Positions 24,701-37,979 of a stretch of DNA of 64,000 nucleotides are shown here, piece after piece; position 1 is the stretch's first letter, and every line of letters begins with the position of its first letter. The DNA lies in the NCBI GenBank assembly GCA_000320605.2, contig KB445800.1:1231957-1295956 (forward strand), read 5' to 3'. The translations under genes were made by a program, and so were the position numbers. Source of the DNA: Gelatoporia subvermispora B. Lineage: Eukaryota > Basidiomycota > Agaricomycetes > Polyporales > Gelatoporiaceae. Under the pieces are notes generated by a model. It did not search any database. It was not told the origin of the DNA and saw only the letters and a program-made list of their open reading frames with translations.

Positions 24701-25526
24701 AAGACATCCCACACGGACGCGCCTGTTGATAATCGGCGTTCAGCTAAGATTGTTCTGCTGCAACATGAGTTCAAGCGCGTACCAGTCACTCCGCACACAT
24801 TATCTTCGTACTTCGATGTAACCTGCATCAAGGTCTTCTCTGAGTAGATACAATCGGAGGGATAGTGCAGCTTCGGACCCCGAGGCGTAGAGATCGCAAT
24901 CGCGAGGGTGATGATGTACAGCACCACCGCAGCATAGAACAGAGAGCTGGGCACGGAAGAAGTCTTGTACAGCGGTGCGATAGGGATTGGCGTTGACGGA
25001 AGGATTGCAGTCGTGAACAAGAGGGCGGACGCGAGGAATGTCAAAGAGAACAGATGAACGACCGCAGTGGCATGTTCCGAATCCCTCAGAGGAATTGAGT
25101 AGACCGCAATGACCAGGGCGTACAGAGCATACGCAGTGTGCAGGGCATATGTAATCGTGTTCACGCGATCATCATCCAGTATGAACCAACCGAGTCCGAC
25201 TGACTGCAGGACGAGAATCGCAGCCAAGAGCACTGAGAGTGCAAGTTTCCTCAAGCGCATCTACATCATGTTCGACTTTCAGTCCGTGTCTGTATGTATG
25301 GGCTACGCACCTTGCTCCAAAACCTCTCCTCATCTATGGGATATCCATCCAGCAAATCCATCGGCTTCGTAACATCAAACGGATCTCGCTGCGGTGCTTC
25401 CGCTTCATCCGCAGCGATTGGGAGCTGGATTTTGCCTTCTCCTTTCCTACAGACCAAGAACGTTCCAATGCTGCATCCTGCGCTGGCCGCGAGAGCGATG
25501 GCGACTTCCAGCTGGTATGGTGGCAT
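18770..25526 (-). CDS. ABCC-type (MRP/Ycf1-like) ABC transporter, copy 1
   Basis: Predicted ATP-driven exporter or vacuolar pump of the MRP subfamily; substrate unknown. The gene has many short introns. In order: an N-terminal hydrophobic domain (from MPPYQLE at 25526 through about 24.9 kb); the first membrane domain (about 24.7-23.1 kb); NBD1 with Walker A LGSGKS near 22.79 kb, signature NLSGGQ near 22.30 kb and Walker B VVLLDD near 22.18 kb; an acidic Lys/Glu/Ala-rich linker (about 21.7-21.9 kb); the second membrane domain; NBD2 with Walker [10 protein letters not shown] near 19.77 kb, signature FSTGEKQLL (Glu in place of Gln) near 19.3 kb, Walker B ILFMDE and ATASVD near 19.15-19.21 kb, and IAHRLRT. 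The stop codon is at 18772-18770. No frame break was found in the parts read. A paralogue lies at 31201-37979. Exact borders of every exon were not resolved. Confidence 0.9.
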
Positions 25527-26098
25527 GACCGTTGGCTACAAAGCTGCGACGAGGGTCCGCAACGTCGACGAGAAGTTTTCCAGCGAGTCTAGCGAGTCAG
25601 CGCCAGGCGTGGTTCGTCGACGGCACCGAACAGTCCAAGAGTCAGACTCGCTGTCGAAAGGACCGGCTGCCGTTGCGGTCCTCCGTTCAAATATATACGG
25701 AATCTGACATCGCATCATCAATTACTCTGGAGCGTCCACATTGCTCCATCTGTAATGCTGTGCAGATAACGCGGCACATATCCGTCGCAACGTTTGTTGT
25801 TCAATCTGTTCAACTTCTAAGATTTCACCGCCGAAGCCGCTCTTCACCCACAATCCGTTTGCGTGATGTTAACTGAAAAAACAACGATATCAGAGCACGA
25901 CGATTGGCTAGTGCTATGCCGTAATAATCTCGTAAAACCCACTTCGACTGACGCCTGCGTGAGAATTAGGAACGCGTGACATAAACGCGTACCATCACAC
26001 TGTGACATCGCGCGTTTCGCGACGCGTCGCGTGGCAGTTGTCGCCCCTCGGTCTGCATTCGACCCATTGCCCCCTTGACACTCGAACTCTTGTTCACT
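25527..26098. other. divergent promoter region between ABC copy 1 and primase
   Basis: The 100 bp next to the ABC start resemble the 5' flank of ABC copy 2 near 38.0-38.1 kb, so the duplicated block included upstream DNA. No gene is seen. Confidence 0.45.
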
Positions 26099-27559
26099 AT
26101 GACTATCACAGAAGATGTCGAGTCTCCATCTCCGGAAGTTATGCTTGCATTCTACAGACGACTCTATCCTTTCCGATCAATATTTGGCTGGTTGAACCAC
26201 GAACATGCTCCTACAAAGCTTTTCACCCACCGCGAGTTCGCCTTCACCCTGCAAGGCGACATCTACTTGAGATACAATTCCTTCAACACTGCCGAAGATT
26301 TGAAGAAGCAAGTGTGCCAGTTGAATCCGACGCGCTTCGAGATTGGCCCGATATATAGCGCCAGAGTACGTGGTCGTTTAGCTCGTGAAGAAACTCACCC
26401 GACATCCTCTTCAGCCCCGCGACAAGAAGACTGTCAGGCCGACGGCATTTACCCCACTCCTCCGTGAACTTGTATTTGATATTGATATGACCGACTACGA
26501 CACCATTCGAACGTGCTGTTCAGGCGCCGACATCTGCGCCCGATGCTGGGTGTTCATCTCTGCCGCAGTGAGAGTAATCGACGAGGGTATCCGCGAGCAG
26601 TTCGGGTACAAGCACTTGCTATGGGTCTACTCCGGAAGGCGTGGTATCCATCTGTGGATATCCGATAAGGAGGCTATGGAACTGACTGACGAGCAACGGA
26701 GAGCACTCGTAGGGTGGATGATGGTCATACAGGGCGGGAAGGAGATGCACAAGAAGGTCAACGTGCGCATAGGCTCGCGACCGCTGCCGCCTTCATTACA
26801 GTACGTACTCATGTTCGGCCGCCCTCCGTGAGCCACGCTGACTGCTCACAGAATGTCACTAAGCAACTTAGTCGACGTGTTCGGTGATTTGATTCTGGAG
26901 GACCAGGATTGTTTCCGTTCAAGAGAAGGCTGGGAGGCACTACTGCACCTCATTCCAGATAACAATGTCGTAGAGACCCTTCGGAAGCAGTGGGAGAAAG
27001 ATCCAGACCGCTCTTCAAGCGACAAATGGGGTGATCTCAAGAGTCAGGTGTCGGCACTTGTGAAAGGAACCCCCAAGAGGGTAGGTCGGTTATGCGTGCC
27101 AGATTGACCGTGTTGATGGACGGATTGCCAGGCTGCGCTTAAGGCGGCTATGGAGGATATTATCTTGCAATACACGTATCCACGGCTCGACGCGGAAGTC
27201 TCAAAACACCGGAATCACTTGCTCAAGGCGCCTTTCTGTATACATCCAAAAACTGGACGGGTTTGTGTTCCTGTCGACCCGAAGAACATCGACAACTTCA
27301 AGCCAGAACATGTGCCTACCGTGGGGCAACTCTTACGAGAGCTGGATGAAGTCACTGCAACTGTTCAGGCGGAGGGCGCTGAGCATCACTCTGACTGGGA
27401 GAAAACCTCCCTGAAGCCTTACATTGACATGCTTGACGCGCACGTCATGGCCCTCATGGAAGAGACCCGACGCGCTAAGCGCAAGACAGGTACGTCGTTC
27501 AAGCAGTGAAGATATCACTTGTGGCTAACTTGCGCTCATCCACAGACATGTCTTGGTAG
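26099..27559 (+). CDS. PRI1: DNA primase small (catalytic) subunit
   Basis: Makes RNA primers for DNA polymerase alpha in nuclear replication. Five exons (26099-26365, 26415-26800, 26852-27080, 27132-27489, 27546-27559) give 417 residues, matching eukaryotic primase small subunits (about 410-420). The catalytic carboxylate motif DIDMTDYD, the zinc-binding CCSGADICARCW stretch, the VYSGRRGIHLW motif and, later, HLLKAPFCIHPKTGR followed by VPVD are all present in family order. The last exon codes only DMSW, four residues. The start ATG precedes MTITEDVES, a short leader before the conserved YRRLYPF block. It is transcribed away from ABC copy 1 and sits between the two ABC copies. Confidence 0.95.
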
Positions 27560-29764
27560 TTCGCCCTTTTTACATCGTTTTCTCCTTGCTATCTGGTCGG
27601 TCATGTGTTCTTAGCGCCCGTGTATCTATAATTGTACTACAGTCTGCACCCCACATCCTCCATCTTCTCCAGCTCCTACAAGGCCGCGTACCGAGATTTG
27701 CGAAGGACCACTGCCCCGATTGCAAGATTGCAAGATCCATCGATGCAAGGACAGCTTACACAGCTCGCTATTTGATGCGCGAATCTGGTTCTTCCCGTGA
27801 CAGTCGGGCCCGGTCGGGTGTCGAACCGTGAACGACTCAGTATGACCTCGTAGGCGCCCATAAGCGCCGCAGAACCGAGACGCTCGCAGGCGCTCGGTAC
27901 CGTGTCGAATATGCGACCCGAAGGTCATCACAAACCCGATCGAAGCTCGGTGTTGCGAGCAACCTCAGATCTAGACTGCTTTGCTTGCTTCGCTCACTCA
28001 GTTTAGACTGCGCACTACCCGCAGCTACATAGGGCCCGGAAGTTGGACGCCACCGCGCTCCGCGAGTCCGCAGCATGCGGCGACGCGCGGCTCCAGTATG
28101 TACACTCAAGACGTCTGCTCGGTTGCATGCTTTTTGCAGCCCACCCCGCAGTACGTATCCGCATGGATGTAGCGCATTACAAAGCGCAATTCCAGCGACT
28201 ACGCGACGACCGCAGTAGCACTTCGAGTGATGCTGAAAGGTTTCGTGGTACATGGAACCCAGCACTGCGTACCATGACCCGAAACTTTTCACCGAAAAGC
28301 ATGCCTTATCCTCCCGAGGTGATACAGACCACATAGGAAGTAAGTTTACAAATTTGTGGATAGTGAACTTGTTAATATTGTCTCTTTCCGATGTCGGTGG
28401 CGGTGACATTTCTTGATGAACTGTCCATCCAGTGAGAGTCTCCTACCACGGCACCAGTGGGCTTCGTTCATTTCTTCTGTGTTTGATGCAGACACGAAAA
28501 TCGCATCCATTCAGTGTCGCGAAAGTGCCGAAGCCTTGCCAAGTTATATCTCTCTCGCACGCCGTACGACAGCCTAGGTACGGCCACAATGTTGACATGC
28601 ATGATCTCGAGGAGCGGTAGCGCACGGTAGAGAATAGATGCGAAGCGCTGCAAGAGGTTGGCAAATTTGCTATTAGGCTACATAGCAGCTCGTTTTCTTT
28701 TTCTTCCACAGAATTCTGGCCGTGCATTCCCGTACGAAGACTTCGCACTGAATACTCGTCAAGTGGGATATCATGACACCGATCTTCTTCCAAGGTGATT
28801 ATTCGAAGTGTCTCCGTATGGTTGTGGCCGCCTGTTCAAGTAGACACCTAGTAATGGTCCGATGCCTGAGCATCACTCATAAATGTATGATAATGTGTGA
28901 TAGTCATGTCGATGTACCGGGAAGAATCACACATTCTCACTGCCCTGGTGGCAGTTTAACGACGTGATCAATCGGAGGCGCCCGCTCTACTGAAACGGCT
29001 GCATGTCGTGATCCCCTCTACCCTGGGCAACCATTCCCTTTGCCCTGACCTCAACAACATAATATTGACAATGTAGACTGTCGGGACATACAACGAGCAT
29101 TCGGGGAGGATTGAGCATTCAGACATGCACGAATATGCACGAGCCAGTTGTGTGATTCGTGAAATTAACGGCGGAACAAGCGGCGCAACGAGTCACAACC
29201 TCGAGGTCTTCACAGAAGCTATGTCTATTCGATTTGGAAGTCCAAGCCCTTGCCAATCACATCCAATCCATCCTACCATTGAAGGCTAGATCGAGGGTCC
29301 GATCACGAAATGAAAGCGTCGGAAGTTGACTCCTATGGCGCAGCGCCGGGCGCTCTTTGGTGACTCGGGTGCGCTTCTTGCGCAGCCATGGCCCCATCAA
29401 CGTCGGGACGCGCGGTTTTGCCCAGGCGCGTAAGCTTGTGGTTCGTACAAGTAGTCTTCGCAGTAATGCCAACCGTTTCAAGCCCACGGCGCCCTCCTCC
29501 ACTTTTGCCACTTACCCCGCCTTGCCAACTCCGACCATCTTGCTAGGCTTTACCAACCCACTCACAATGAGCTGCCTGTACTGCCTCCTCGCCAGTATAT
29601 CACACATACGTTCTCAATTACTTCTCCACAACGGAGGAGAGAGCAGTCGTCATCAAGAGCGACAGCAATTATTGAACTCCACGGCGTCAGACATGTTCCG
29701 CACGGCCCGCTTCTCATCTGTAGGTACGCTCACAGCGTCTCACTGCACAACAGAGTCATCTGAT
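27560..29764. other. intergenic, nothing recognised
   Basis: About 2.2 kb between primase and the second small membrane protein gene. Open frames are short and without motifs. A segment near 27.8 kb has a weak resemblance to a tRNA T-arm but no cloverleaf. The last 400 bp may contain 5' exons of the membrane protein. Confidence 0.4.
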
Positions 29765-30506
29765 ATGTCAGAACAGCTACGCCGAAGGAGCGGCGGCGAT
29801 CCCTCCCGCGGATCGGCCAACGTTGTCCAAGGCAACACCGACAGTTCGGGGCAGTCGGGTTCGCAGGGAAGCAGTAGTTCTTCCGCGCGACCGAAGCCAG
29901 CCGGAAGCACGACAACAAACAACTCCACAGTCATCGCGGCGGTGGTCGCAGTTGTAATGATTGTGGGGACCGTATTATTCGCTCTGTGGTTCCGACGGAT
30001 GCTGCGGCGGAGTAGACGGCGAAACCTTCTGCGACAGGCGCGACTTGCATCTCTGGACTCGAAGCCACAGATGTGGGATATCAACCTGGACAGCGCTGCT
30101 CTGCGTAGCCTCGAGAATTTGAGATGGAAAAACATGACAGTGAGTGTCGGCTTTTTCATGTAGCCAAATAAACAATCTCACACGCGCACCTCAGCCGATA
30201 GCGGTGGATTTTAGCAGAGACACGCCGCAATTCGAGCCCGTGTATAGTTCATCTTCGTCGACACCGACAAAACTTCACCGAGATTCTCGGCCTCTGCACG
30301 AGAGGGCGGTAGGACGCCTGCTAAGTGGGAGTCACGGGGTCGCAAAAGGGGAGGATATCTGTGTACGAATCGCGGTAGCCATTGCGATGCCTAGCTGTAG
30401 GGGACGCAAGTCTGGTCACGGTTCGGACGAGGAGCCCTCAGAAGTCTGCCTAGGGTTTGCGGAGGCGCGATGGTCTGTCCCAGCGAGTCAGGGGGAAAGT
30501 CACTAG
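29765..30506 (+). CDS. small single-pass membrane protein (family member B)
   Basis: About 228 residues in two exons (29765-30139, 30195-30506). A Ser/Gly/Thr-rich outer part (about residues 15-55) precedes one hydrophobic helix (about 56-78), an Arg-rich stop-transfer segment (FRRMLRRSRRR) and a tail with MWDINLD, PIAVDFS and VAIAMPS motifs. It shares this order with the gene at 15294-16154 and also, more loosely, with the membrane and tail part of the gene at 39614. No signal peptide is obvious with this start; an upstream exon could supply one, since the frame stays open for 136 codons 5' of the ATG. Function is unknown. Confidence 0.7.
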
Positions 30507-31200
30507 GGATAGAGAATGGATAATGTGATTTGTGTCGGGAAAGACCGCAATCATGCGAGCATTGATGAGACCCAGTACTCAGTCACATCCTAGCTAATGA
30601 GACCTGAAACTAAAAATGACTCACTGGACCAAATTACGTTCGTCCGCAAAGCCAGCTGCCAGCCTGACGGGCCACAAGCGCGCAAAAACTGCCAGCGAAC
30701 TTGACAACAATGGTTCCATCGAATCTGAATATGATGTGGACGAAATTCGCGTATCAGTCAAACTTCACCTTCGTGTTCGCACGGGTACATGTGTGGCAAC
30801 GGCGTCCACAGTTCAATTAAATCAATTGGACGATACGACTTTTCTAGAGGAAACTCCCTGGGGATCAGCAACAGTGACATGAGATCTCATATATCGACTA
30901 GATGCCTACCAGTGATAGTTCACCATAGACAGATCCGCCACAATCATGTCGGAGGTGAGAACGACGATCATGATCCGTTGAGTCAGTCAGTCCTGTCATC
31001 GCAATCATAAGCGCCTACAGGCCAAATATTTGTTATCCGTGGCTGATGCCCAGTGATCTCAACGCGTTGCGCGATTGGTTTGCTCCAGACAAGCGGCACT
31101 GATCATCTCGCACATCATATATATCTGAGCACAAATACAAAACAAATCCGTGAGATGCTCCATATCGCTTCTTATCTGCCTTTTTCGCTCGTGGTCTGTC
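30507..31200. other. intergenic 3' of ABC copy 2
   Basis: No gene recognised. It contains 3' flanking sequence similar to that of ABC copy 1 (near 31.0 kb versus 18.5 kb). Confidence 0.4.
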
Positions 31201-34200
31201 TCAGACGCCAGCCATTTTGCGCAACACAGCGAACTCGTTCTCGCCTGTCGCCTTGCACAGCGCATAGAACTTGGATGACGGTTGTGACAGTAGTGTTGCA
31301 GGTTTGTCGAACTCTACGATGGTTCCCTCATCCAAGAGCATGATCTAGAGGTGATAAACCTATCAATTGGGAAGCTCTAAGAGGGACCGAGGTAGAGACG
31401 CTACCCTGTCGTAGTCAATCACTGTGCGCAGGCGATGTGCAATCGTGAAAATTGTACTTTGGGCGAATGCCCTACCAATATGAAGCTATGTCAGTAACTT
31501 CACGGCCACGAAGCGGTGCGACTTACTGTCGGATGGTCTTGCTGATCAGCTCATCCGTAGCGTAGTCAACGCTAGCCGTTGCCTGTGCGAAAATTCCATC
31601 GGGTTATAGCAACAGAGATCAAATATCATGCACATACTTCGTCCATAAACAGAACCTTGGAGCGCTTCAGGATCGCACGAGCCATACACAGCAGTTGCTT
31701 CTCGCTATTCCTGTCATCAGTACTGCCACGAGATGGCGATTGAACACTGGCAGCTCACCCTGTGGAGAAGTTATCTCCGCCTTCTGACACCGGCGAATCC
31801 AAATTACGGAATACGTTTGCGTTGACAACATCAGCCTCTTCGGCGGGAGTGGCCGAAGAGGGTATGAGGTGGACGCGGCGGAGAGCTTCGTACTGTCAAG
31901 ACGGTCTAGGCGCTCATTAACCTGCAACGACAGAGAATTGGTCAAACACGTACCAGATCGGCGTCTTTGTATTCGTCAAACATATCCAGGGTCGATCGAA
32001 GCGTGCCGCTCAAGATCGTTGGATCCTCTGCGAATAAAGGTAACCAGTCATTATGAGCACGCGCTTGGCATGGCGCTACGTACGAGGTATGATCGTCAAT
32101 CTGCTTCTCAGATCAGTGAGACCGAGCGTGGAAATGTCGATGTCGTCGATCGAGATGCGGCCCTCTGCTGGCTCCACGAAACGGAAGAATGACAGCGCCA
32201 GGGTACTCTTTCCAGAACCCGTACGCCCGAGAACGCCGATCTTCTCGCCCGGATGTACTTCGAAGTTGAGATTGTGCAGGACGTTCGGAAGATCAGGCTG
32301 CAATTACAACGTCAGGCTGATCCTAACGAAGTCATCGCGCTGTACTGACCGCATAGCGAATGCAGAGGTTCTCGCACTTGACTGTACCGTGTTCGGGCCA
32401 TGACGCAGGAGGGCGAGGCTCAAGGAACTCCGGAGGCTCTCGCTTGATTTCAGAGAACTCCTTGATACGCTCTACCGCGACCTAAATATTTGTGTATATC
32501 GTATCATGCATAAGGGGGGCTCTGACGATGCGACCGACCATCGATTGCTCCGATGCTATGATCCGACGGACCTGTGACGCAGTCAGCTATGATCGCGAGT
32601 AATTGAGACAGCATCTTACCAAAAGCAACAACTATATAAGGCTCATTAGGGCAGGTCGGAGTACATTGACCGATAAGAAGTCTTACATCCCCAGTAATAG
32701 TCCCTGCAAATGCCAGAGCAAACCCCGCTAATGATGCGCTGATACTTGGTGTTAAGACTGCAGTGACAGCTGTCGTCCCGACGACAGCACAGGACAGCAG
32801 GTTGAAACGTGTCGAGAGCCATCTGTTTACTGTACCAGCATTGTAAGCATGTCAACACACTTAGACGATGCTCATATACTTACAGCCCCACTTCCAATAG
32901 TAAGAACTGGAATTCTGACCTAAAATGAGTACACAGCTGTATGGCAAAACATCGGCACTTACAGTATCAACACATCGCAGCATGTCTCGCAAGAGCTTGG
33001 ACGATGCTCCGAATGCTCGGATGACGGTTACTCCAGCAATCGTTTCTCCGTAGATCGAGTAGAGAGGAGAACGCGATACTGAATCTGTCAACTTGTGAGC
33101 CGAAGCCTCGGTTCGTGTCGGAACATGACTCACCGAGTCGTCTCATGTCTCGGGAGGCTTGTCGACAAAGCTGCCAGGAATAGTTCACACGACGACACCC
33201 GGGAACCAACTGTACGACTAACCTTTCCACCTATATACAGACATTGGCATCACACTATGTGTATGTAGTCAATGAAGCCATACCTTGGTAGTATAATGTG
33301 CCAAGGATGATAGCTGCTAAGAGCAACGGCAACCCGCCAACGATCGTAATGGTAATGAATGTGATAAGTGCTGCAAGTGCATGCATCAAACCGCGTCCGA
33401 AATTATCGGGCAGATTACTGTCCACGCCTGGGAAACGCCTCAGTAAAGACCTGCGATACATTCCAAGCAGACACATACCCTCGATGTCTTTCCCGAAGCG
33501 ATTTAACAGCCTTCCACGAGATACACTATCATGGAATCGGATGGTAGCGAACAGGACACCCTCGAGGAGCTCTGGAAAGAGCAATCAGCGATAGTATGGT
33601 AGTCAAGGACGGGTGCACGCACTCTGATGGAGCACAGCTGACGCGTGAATTCCTCCGTGATCTGCAGCATAGTTTGTTAGAATTACTATGTAGAGATCTC
33701 GACGGAAAGACATACAGAGAACAAAGTAGCGCAAGACAGATATTACGAGACCTGGTGATGTTGTTGACTCCTTATATACGTTCAGGGTTTGTTCGACTCA
33801 CCGACAGCAGTAATCTATCATGAATCAGCTGAGAAAACCCGATCAATCGGGGTAACAGTGCACTCACAGTAGCATAAACAGTGATATAGTACGTGGGACT
33901 CTTCGGGGTTTCACTTTCCAACGAAGATCCAGACCAGATCCTGTCAAACGACCTCAGTATACGACGAGGCAAATCGGACGGACGCGTACTCGCCTCAACC
34001 AACTGTTCTCAAGGACCGGGCTGAGAGCAGCGAGAATCAGTGCTAGCGCAAAGATGGACCAATACACCCCTCCGCCCGCAGCTGCGATGTACGTCGCCCA
34101 GATGTCCTTGCTGATACTCCCAACAGCCCGCCTTTCTTCTTCAACCAGCTTACGAGATGTCTTCTTCACTTCGGGCTTGACTTCAGTGCGCTTGACTTCA

Positions 34201-37200
34201 GTGCCCACAGGAGTTACTGTAGCAGCGGATGACTCTGCTTCTGAGGCCTGTTCCGTGTGGTCATTAGATTTGGCCTGCTTGTCAGCAATCTCCTCGACAC
34301 CGTGTATCGCAGTCTCCTCCTTGTCGTCAGATGCATCGGCCGCTCCCGACTGGACAAGGGCGTTGAGAACACCAGATGACTTGAAGCCCTCGGGGTCGCC
34401 CTGGAATTGAATTCGGCCATTGTCCAGCGCTACAATGAATTTGGCACCAGCGGAACAAAGTCGGACGTGGTGAGAAACGAGAATGATAGTCCGGCCGCGC
34501 ATTAGATCGCCTTTGAGGCACTCGTGATAGAGGTGATGTGCAGTATGAGCATCGACTATGGAATGAAGGTGAGCTATTGACACCAAACCCGAATACACCA
34601 CGTACCGGCAGAGAGAACATCATCCAGTAAAACGACGGAAGCCCGAGAGTATACAGCACGTGCCAGAGAAACTGGTAAAGAGTTCAGCACATTGCATTGA
34701 TTCGTTATGTCTACCTTTGTCTTACCTCTTGCTTTCTGACCGCCGGATAGGTTAATCTGTAGGTAGTCAGGGTGTTCAGTCAATGTTTAAACGGAAGCTC
34801 GTCTAGAACGCACTCCTCTCTCGCCAATCTCAGACATGTCCCCGTCCTCAAGGATACGAAGATCACTTAGTAGCGCGCACACTTCTAAGGTCTTCTGGTA
34901 GCGCTCCTCGTCGTATGGCAAGTCAGACAAAACGTTGTCTGCATGCAAACTTGTAAACCCCCCGCATGTGTCTCAAACGATTTTGCACACCTCTGATTGA
35001 TGCGTTACGGAGCCATGCAGACTGAGGGACATAGGCACAGACGCCCTGGACGATCCACTCCTCTTGTGAAATGACAACGCCAGCGAACGATGCGATTGCG
35101 TTCGGAGGTGTTCGGGGACACTGAATCTGACCTGCTAGTAGGTCGGCCTCGCCCAGGAGGGCTTCGTGGGCGTCAATGTTATTATGTGTCAGCAGGTGGT
35201 CTGTAGCATACGCACCCAGAAGTAGCAACGACTTCCCGCTGCCGAGCTTGCCGCATATGAGCGACAATTCACCGAAGGGGAATGAGAGAGAGAGATCCAT
35301 CAAAATAAACTTGTGCCTAGGCGTAGAGGCTGCTGAGGACACGGTAGACGAGTGTGCGCGATTCTGTGGCCACGTGACTGTCGCAGATTGCAGGATAATC
35401 GGTTGAGAAAGACTATCAGTCAAAGGGACCGGCGCGACCTCGGCACCGTGCAAGTACATCTCGATACGTCTTAATGAGACAAAGGTCTGCGTACGACATG
35501 AGGTTCGAACAAGATTGGCATTGGGACGGACCTACCTGCAGCAAGTTGATCAGCGTTTCGGGAAGAGCGTTCAGTGCGTACTTCAACATGTTGAAAACTA
35601 GAGAACATCAGAGAAATATCCACGTGTGATGAAAACAGACACGAACCACTGATCTATGGAGATTTATCTTGGTCATTTACAATCTTTCAGGAGCGGGATA
35701 CATCATACCGAGGTAAAGGCTATTGAAGGCGTCAGGACTTGTTGGCGCACGACCGCAAAGTGCCAGAAAGACACAAGCGTAACAACGATAGGGGAGGCGT
35801 TCCTGTACCAGCGTGAGAAAGCGAGGAAGGTACCGAGACATGAGTCCTCGCACCATATGGCATTCCAGAGTACCTATAGTGTGCACCCCAAAGGTGAGCA
35901 CGTCCATAAATTCAGGTGTATGTAAACTATACCTCGATCGTGTAGTTCAGCTTTTGGAACTTCAGCTCCCTTTCTCGAATCCGAAGAACTCTTTTTTCGA
36001 AGCTACGTTCCCAGGTCATGAACTGTTGTTATTCGAAAGTTAATTGAGAAAAGATTTCCGGCGTTGTCACACACCTTCAGCATCCTGATACCTCCAAGGA
36101 CCTATGAAAATGATGTAAGTAGCGGGTTTCCCTGGGGGTCTGTACGGGCACACCTCATTCATGAGAGCCATACGCTGGTCACGTGTCTTCATCAGGTTGC
36201 GCTGTGCGCCAATGACGATTTTGCCCGCGAAGTGGTTCATAGGCATGAACAGGCACGTTACTGCCAAGCCAAAGAAGCACGACACGCCCAGAAGATGGTA
36301 CAGGAAGATCGTGCCGACGCAAATCTCGATCGGAGAATCTGTTGCAATATCAGTCTCGGAGCATTGTACTGAGATGTCACTCTGCACGCACCGATAAGCG
36401 AGAACAAGTGCATTCCAAACCCACTGACCCGGTCGACGTCGGTCGTCATGAGCGTTATAATTTGCGCCTTGCTCGAGAAGTCGCTTTCTTCGTGCTGTTT
36501 TTTCTTACGGTCATTTTCCTTCGCCACATCACTTGCAGCAGGCGCAGCATCAGTTTGGGCAGGAACTGCGGGCGCCACAATAGAAGACGCCACGTCCTTG
36601 CGAACCAAAGTCTTCGCGAAGAGGGTCGAGTTCAGCTGCAGACGAACGCGAACTTGAAGTTCCGTAGTCGACAATGAGAACAGCTGGGCAGTTACTGAGA
36701 ATCAAGTCAGCTAATGGACCTCGGACCGATGAAGATTCCTTACGCAGTTGGCTGATAGCGTCACTGAAAAATAATCCCGCGCAAAAGACCCATCCCCATC
36801 CCCTATTCTCTCTCTCTGGGTCGTTCTCGAGGTACAAGATGGTCCTCTGCACGAAGAATGGCGGCACGTAGAACAGCACTGCAGCGATTGCCGAAAGAGC
36901 GATGACTACCGACATGAGAGGCAGATTGACGCGGACAATTTGATATCCGAGCTCCCAGCCCGACCCAGGTTTGGGACGCCAGGGTCCAATCTTGAGCTTC
37001 CAGCGACGCAGCGCAGCACGCATGGCTGCAAAAGTTACCGTGGCACGCATGTTTGCAGGGACGATCGGCAAGTCGCCGATCTCGAGACTTTCGGAGGTGT
37101 TACCGAGCATCACCACCTTCGTCGTGTATGAGAAGAGTAACATATCCCAGATAGAGGCACCTAGTTGAGGCCGTGGCCCACAGGTGAGTGAGCTACTACG

Positions 37201-37979
37201 TCTGAAATGCAGTCTGGGTTCACCACGCACCGGTCACACCACATACGTTGTCTTCGTACTTCGACGTGGCTTGCGACAGTGTCTTCCCTGAGTAGATGCA
37301 TTCGGCCGGGAAGTGCAGCTTAGGGCCGCGGGGCGTCGAGATCGCAATGGCAAGTGCAACGACATAAAGCACAAGCGCAGCATATGACAGAGAATTGGGC
37401 ACGGAAGAAGATTTATACAGCTGGGCAATCGGGAAAGGCGTTGATGGGAGAATTGCTGTAGTGATCAAGAACGCTGAGGCGAGGAATACTAGCGTGAACA
37501 GATTGACAACTGCAGTAGCATGTGCCGAGTCTCTTAGAGGGATCGAGCAGACCGCAATGACCAGGGTGTACAGAGTGTATGCAGTGAGCAACGCATATGC
37601 AATCGTATTCGCGCCGTGATCGTCCAGTATGGACCAGCCGAGTCCAACTGACTGTATGGCAGCAATTGCGGCCAGGAGGACTGATATTGTAAGTTTCCTG
37701 ACCCGCATCTACGTTACAGTCATTGGTCAAAAGTTAGCCGATTTCCCAGGTCTACGATCCGCGCACCTTGTTCCAGACATTCTCCTCATCTATGGGGTAT
37801 CCGTCCAGTAAATCTATCGGCTGCGTAACATCGAACGGGTCCTGTCGCGGGTCTTCTTCATCGCCAATTACTGGAAGCTGGATTTTACCTTCGTTCTTCC
37901 TAGTGGCTAAATAGATGACGACGCTGCATATCGCGCTGACAGTAAGAGCGATGGCAGCTTCCAGCTGGTATGGTGGCAT
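31201..37979 (-). CDS. ABCC-type (MRP/Ycf1-like) ABC transporter, copy 2
   Basis: Paralogue of the 18770-25526 gene with the same domain order and nearly the same gene length (6779 versus 6757 bp). NBD1 has Walker A LGSGKS near 35.24 kb, signature NLSGGQ near 34.75 kb and Walker B VVLLDD near 34.63 kb. NBD2 has Walker [10 protein letters not shown] near 32.22 kb, the same FSTGEKQLL signature near 31.7 kb, and ends [10 protein letters not shown] with the stop at 31203-31201. The start MPPYQLE at 37979 is chosen because it aligns with copy 1; an in-frame ATG six codons upstream (37997) also exists. The linker is a few residues longer than in copy 1. Coding parts are much more conserved than introns. 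I saw no stop or frameshift in the parts read, so both copies appear functional. Likely a membrane exporter of unknown substrate. Confidence 0.9.

Noticed and set aside
27780..27850. tRNA-like T-arm sequence
   Set aside because: A GTCGAACC-like word is present, but no acceptor stem, anticodon loop or internal promoter boxes could be paired.
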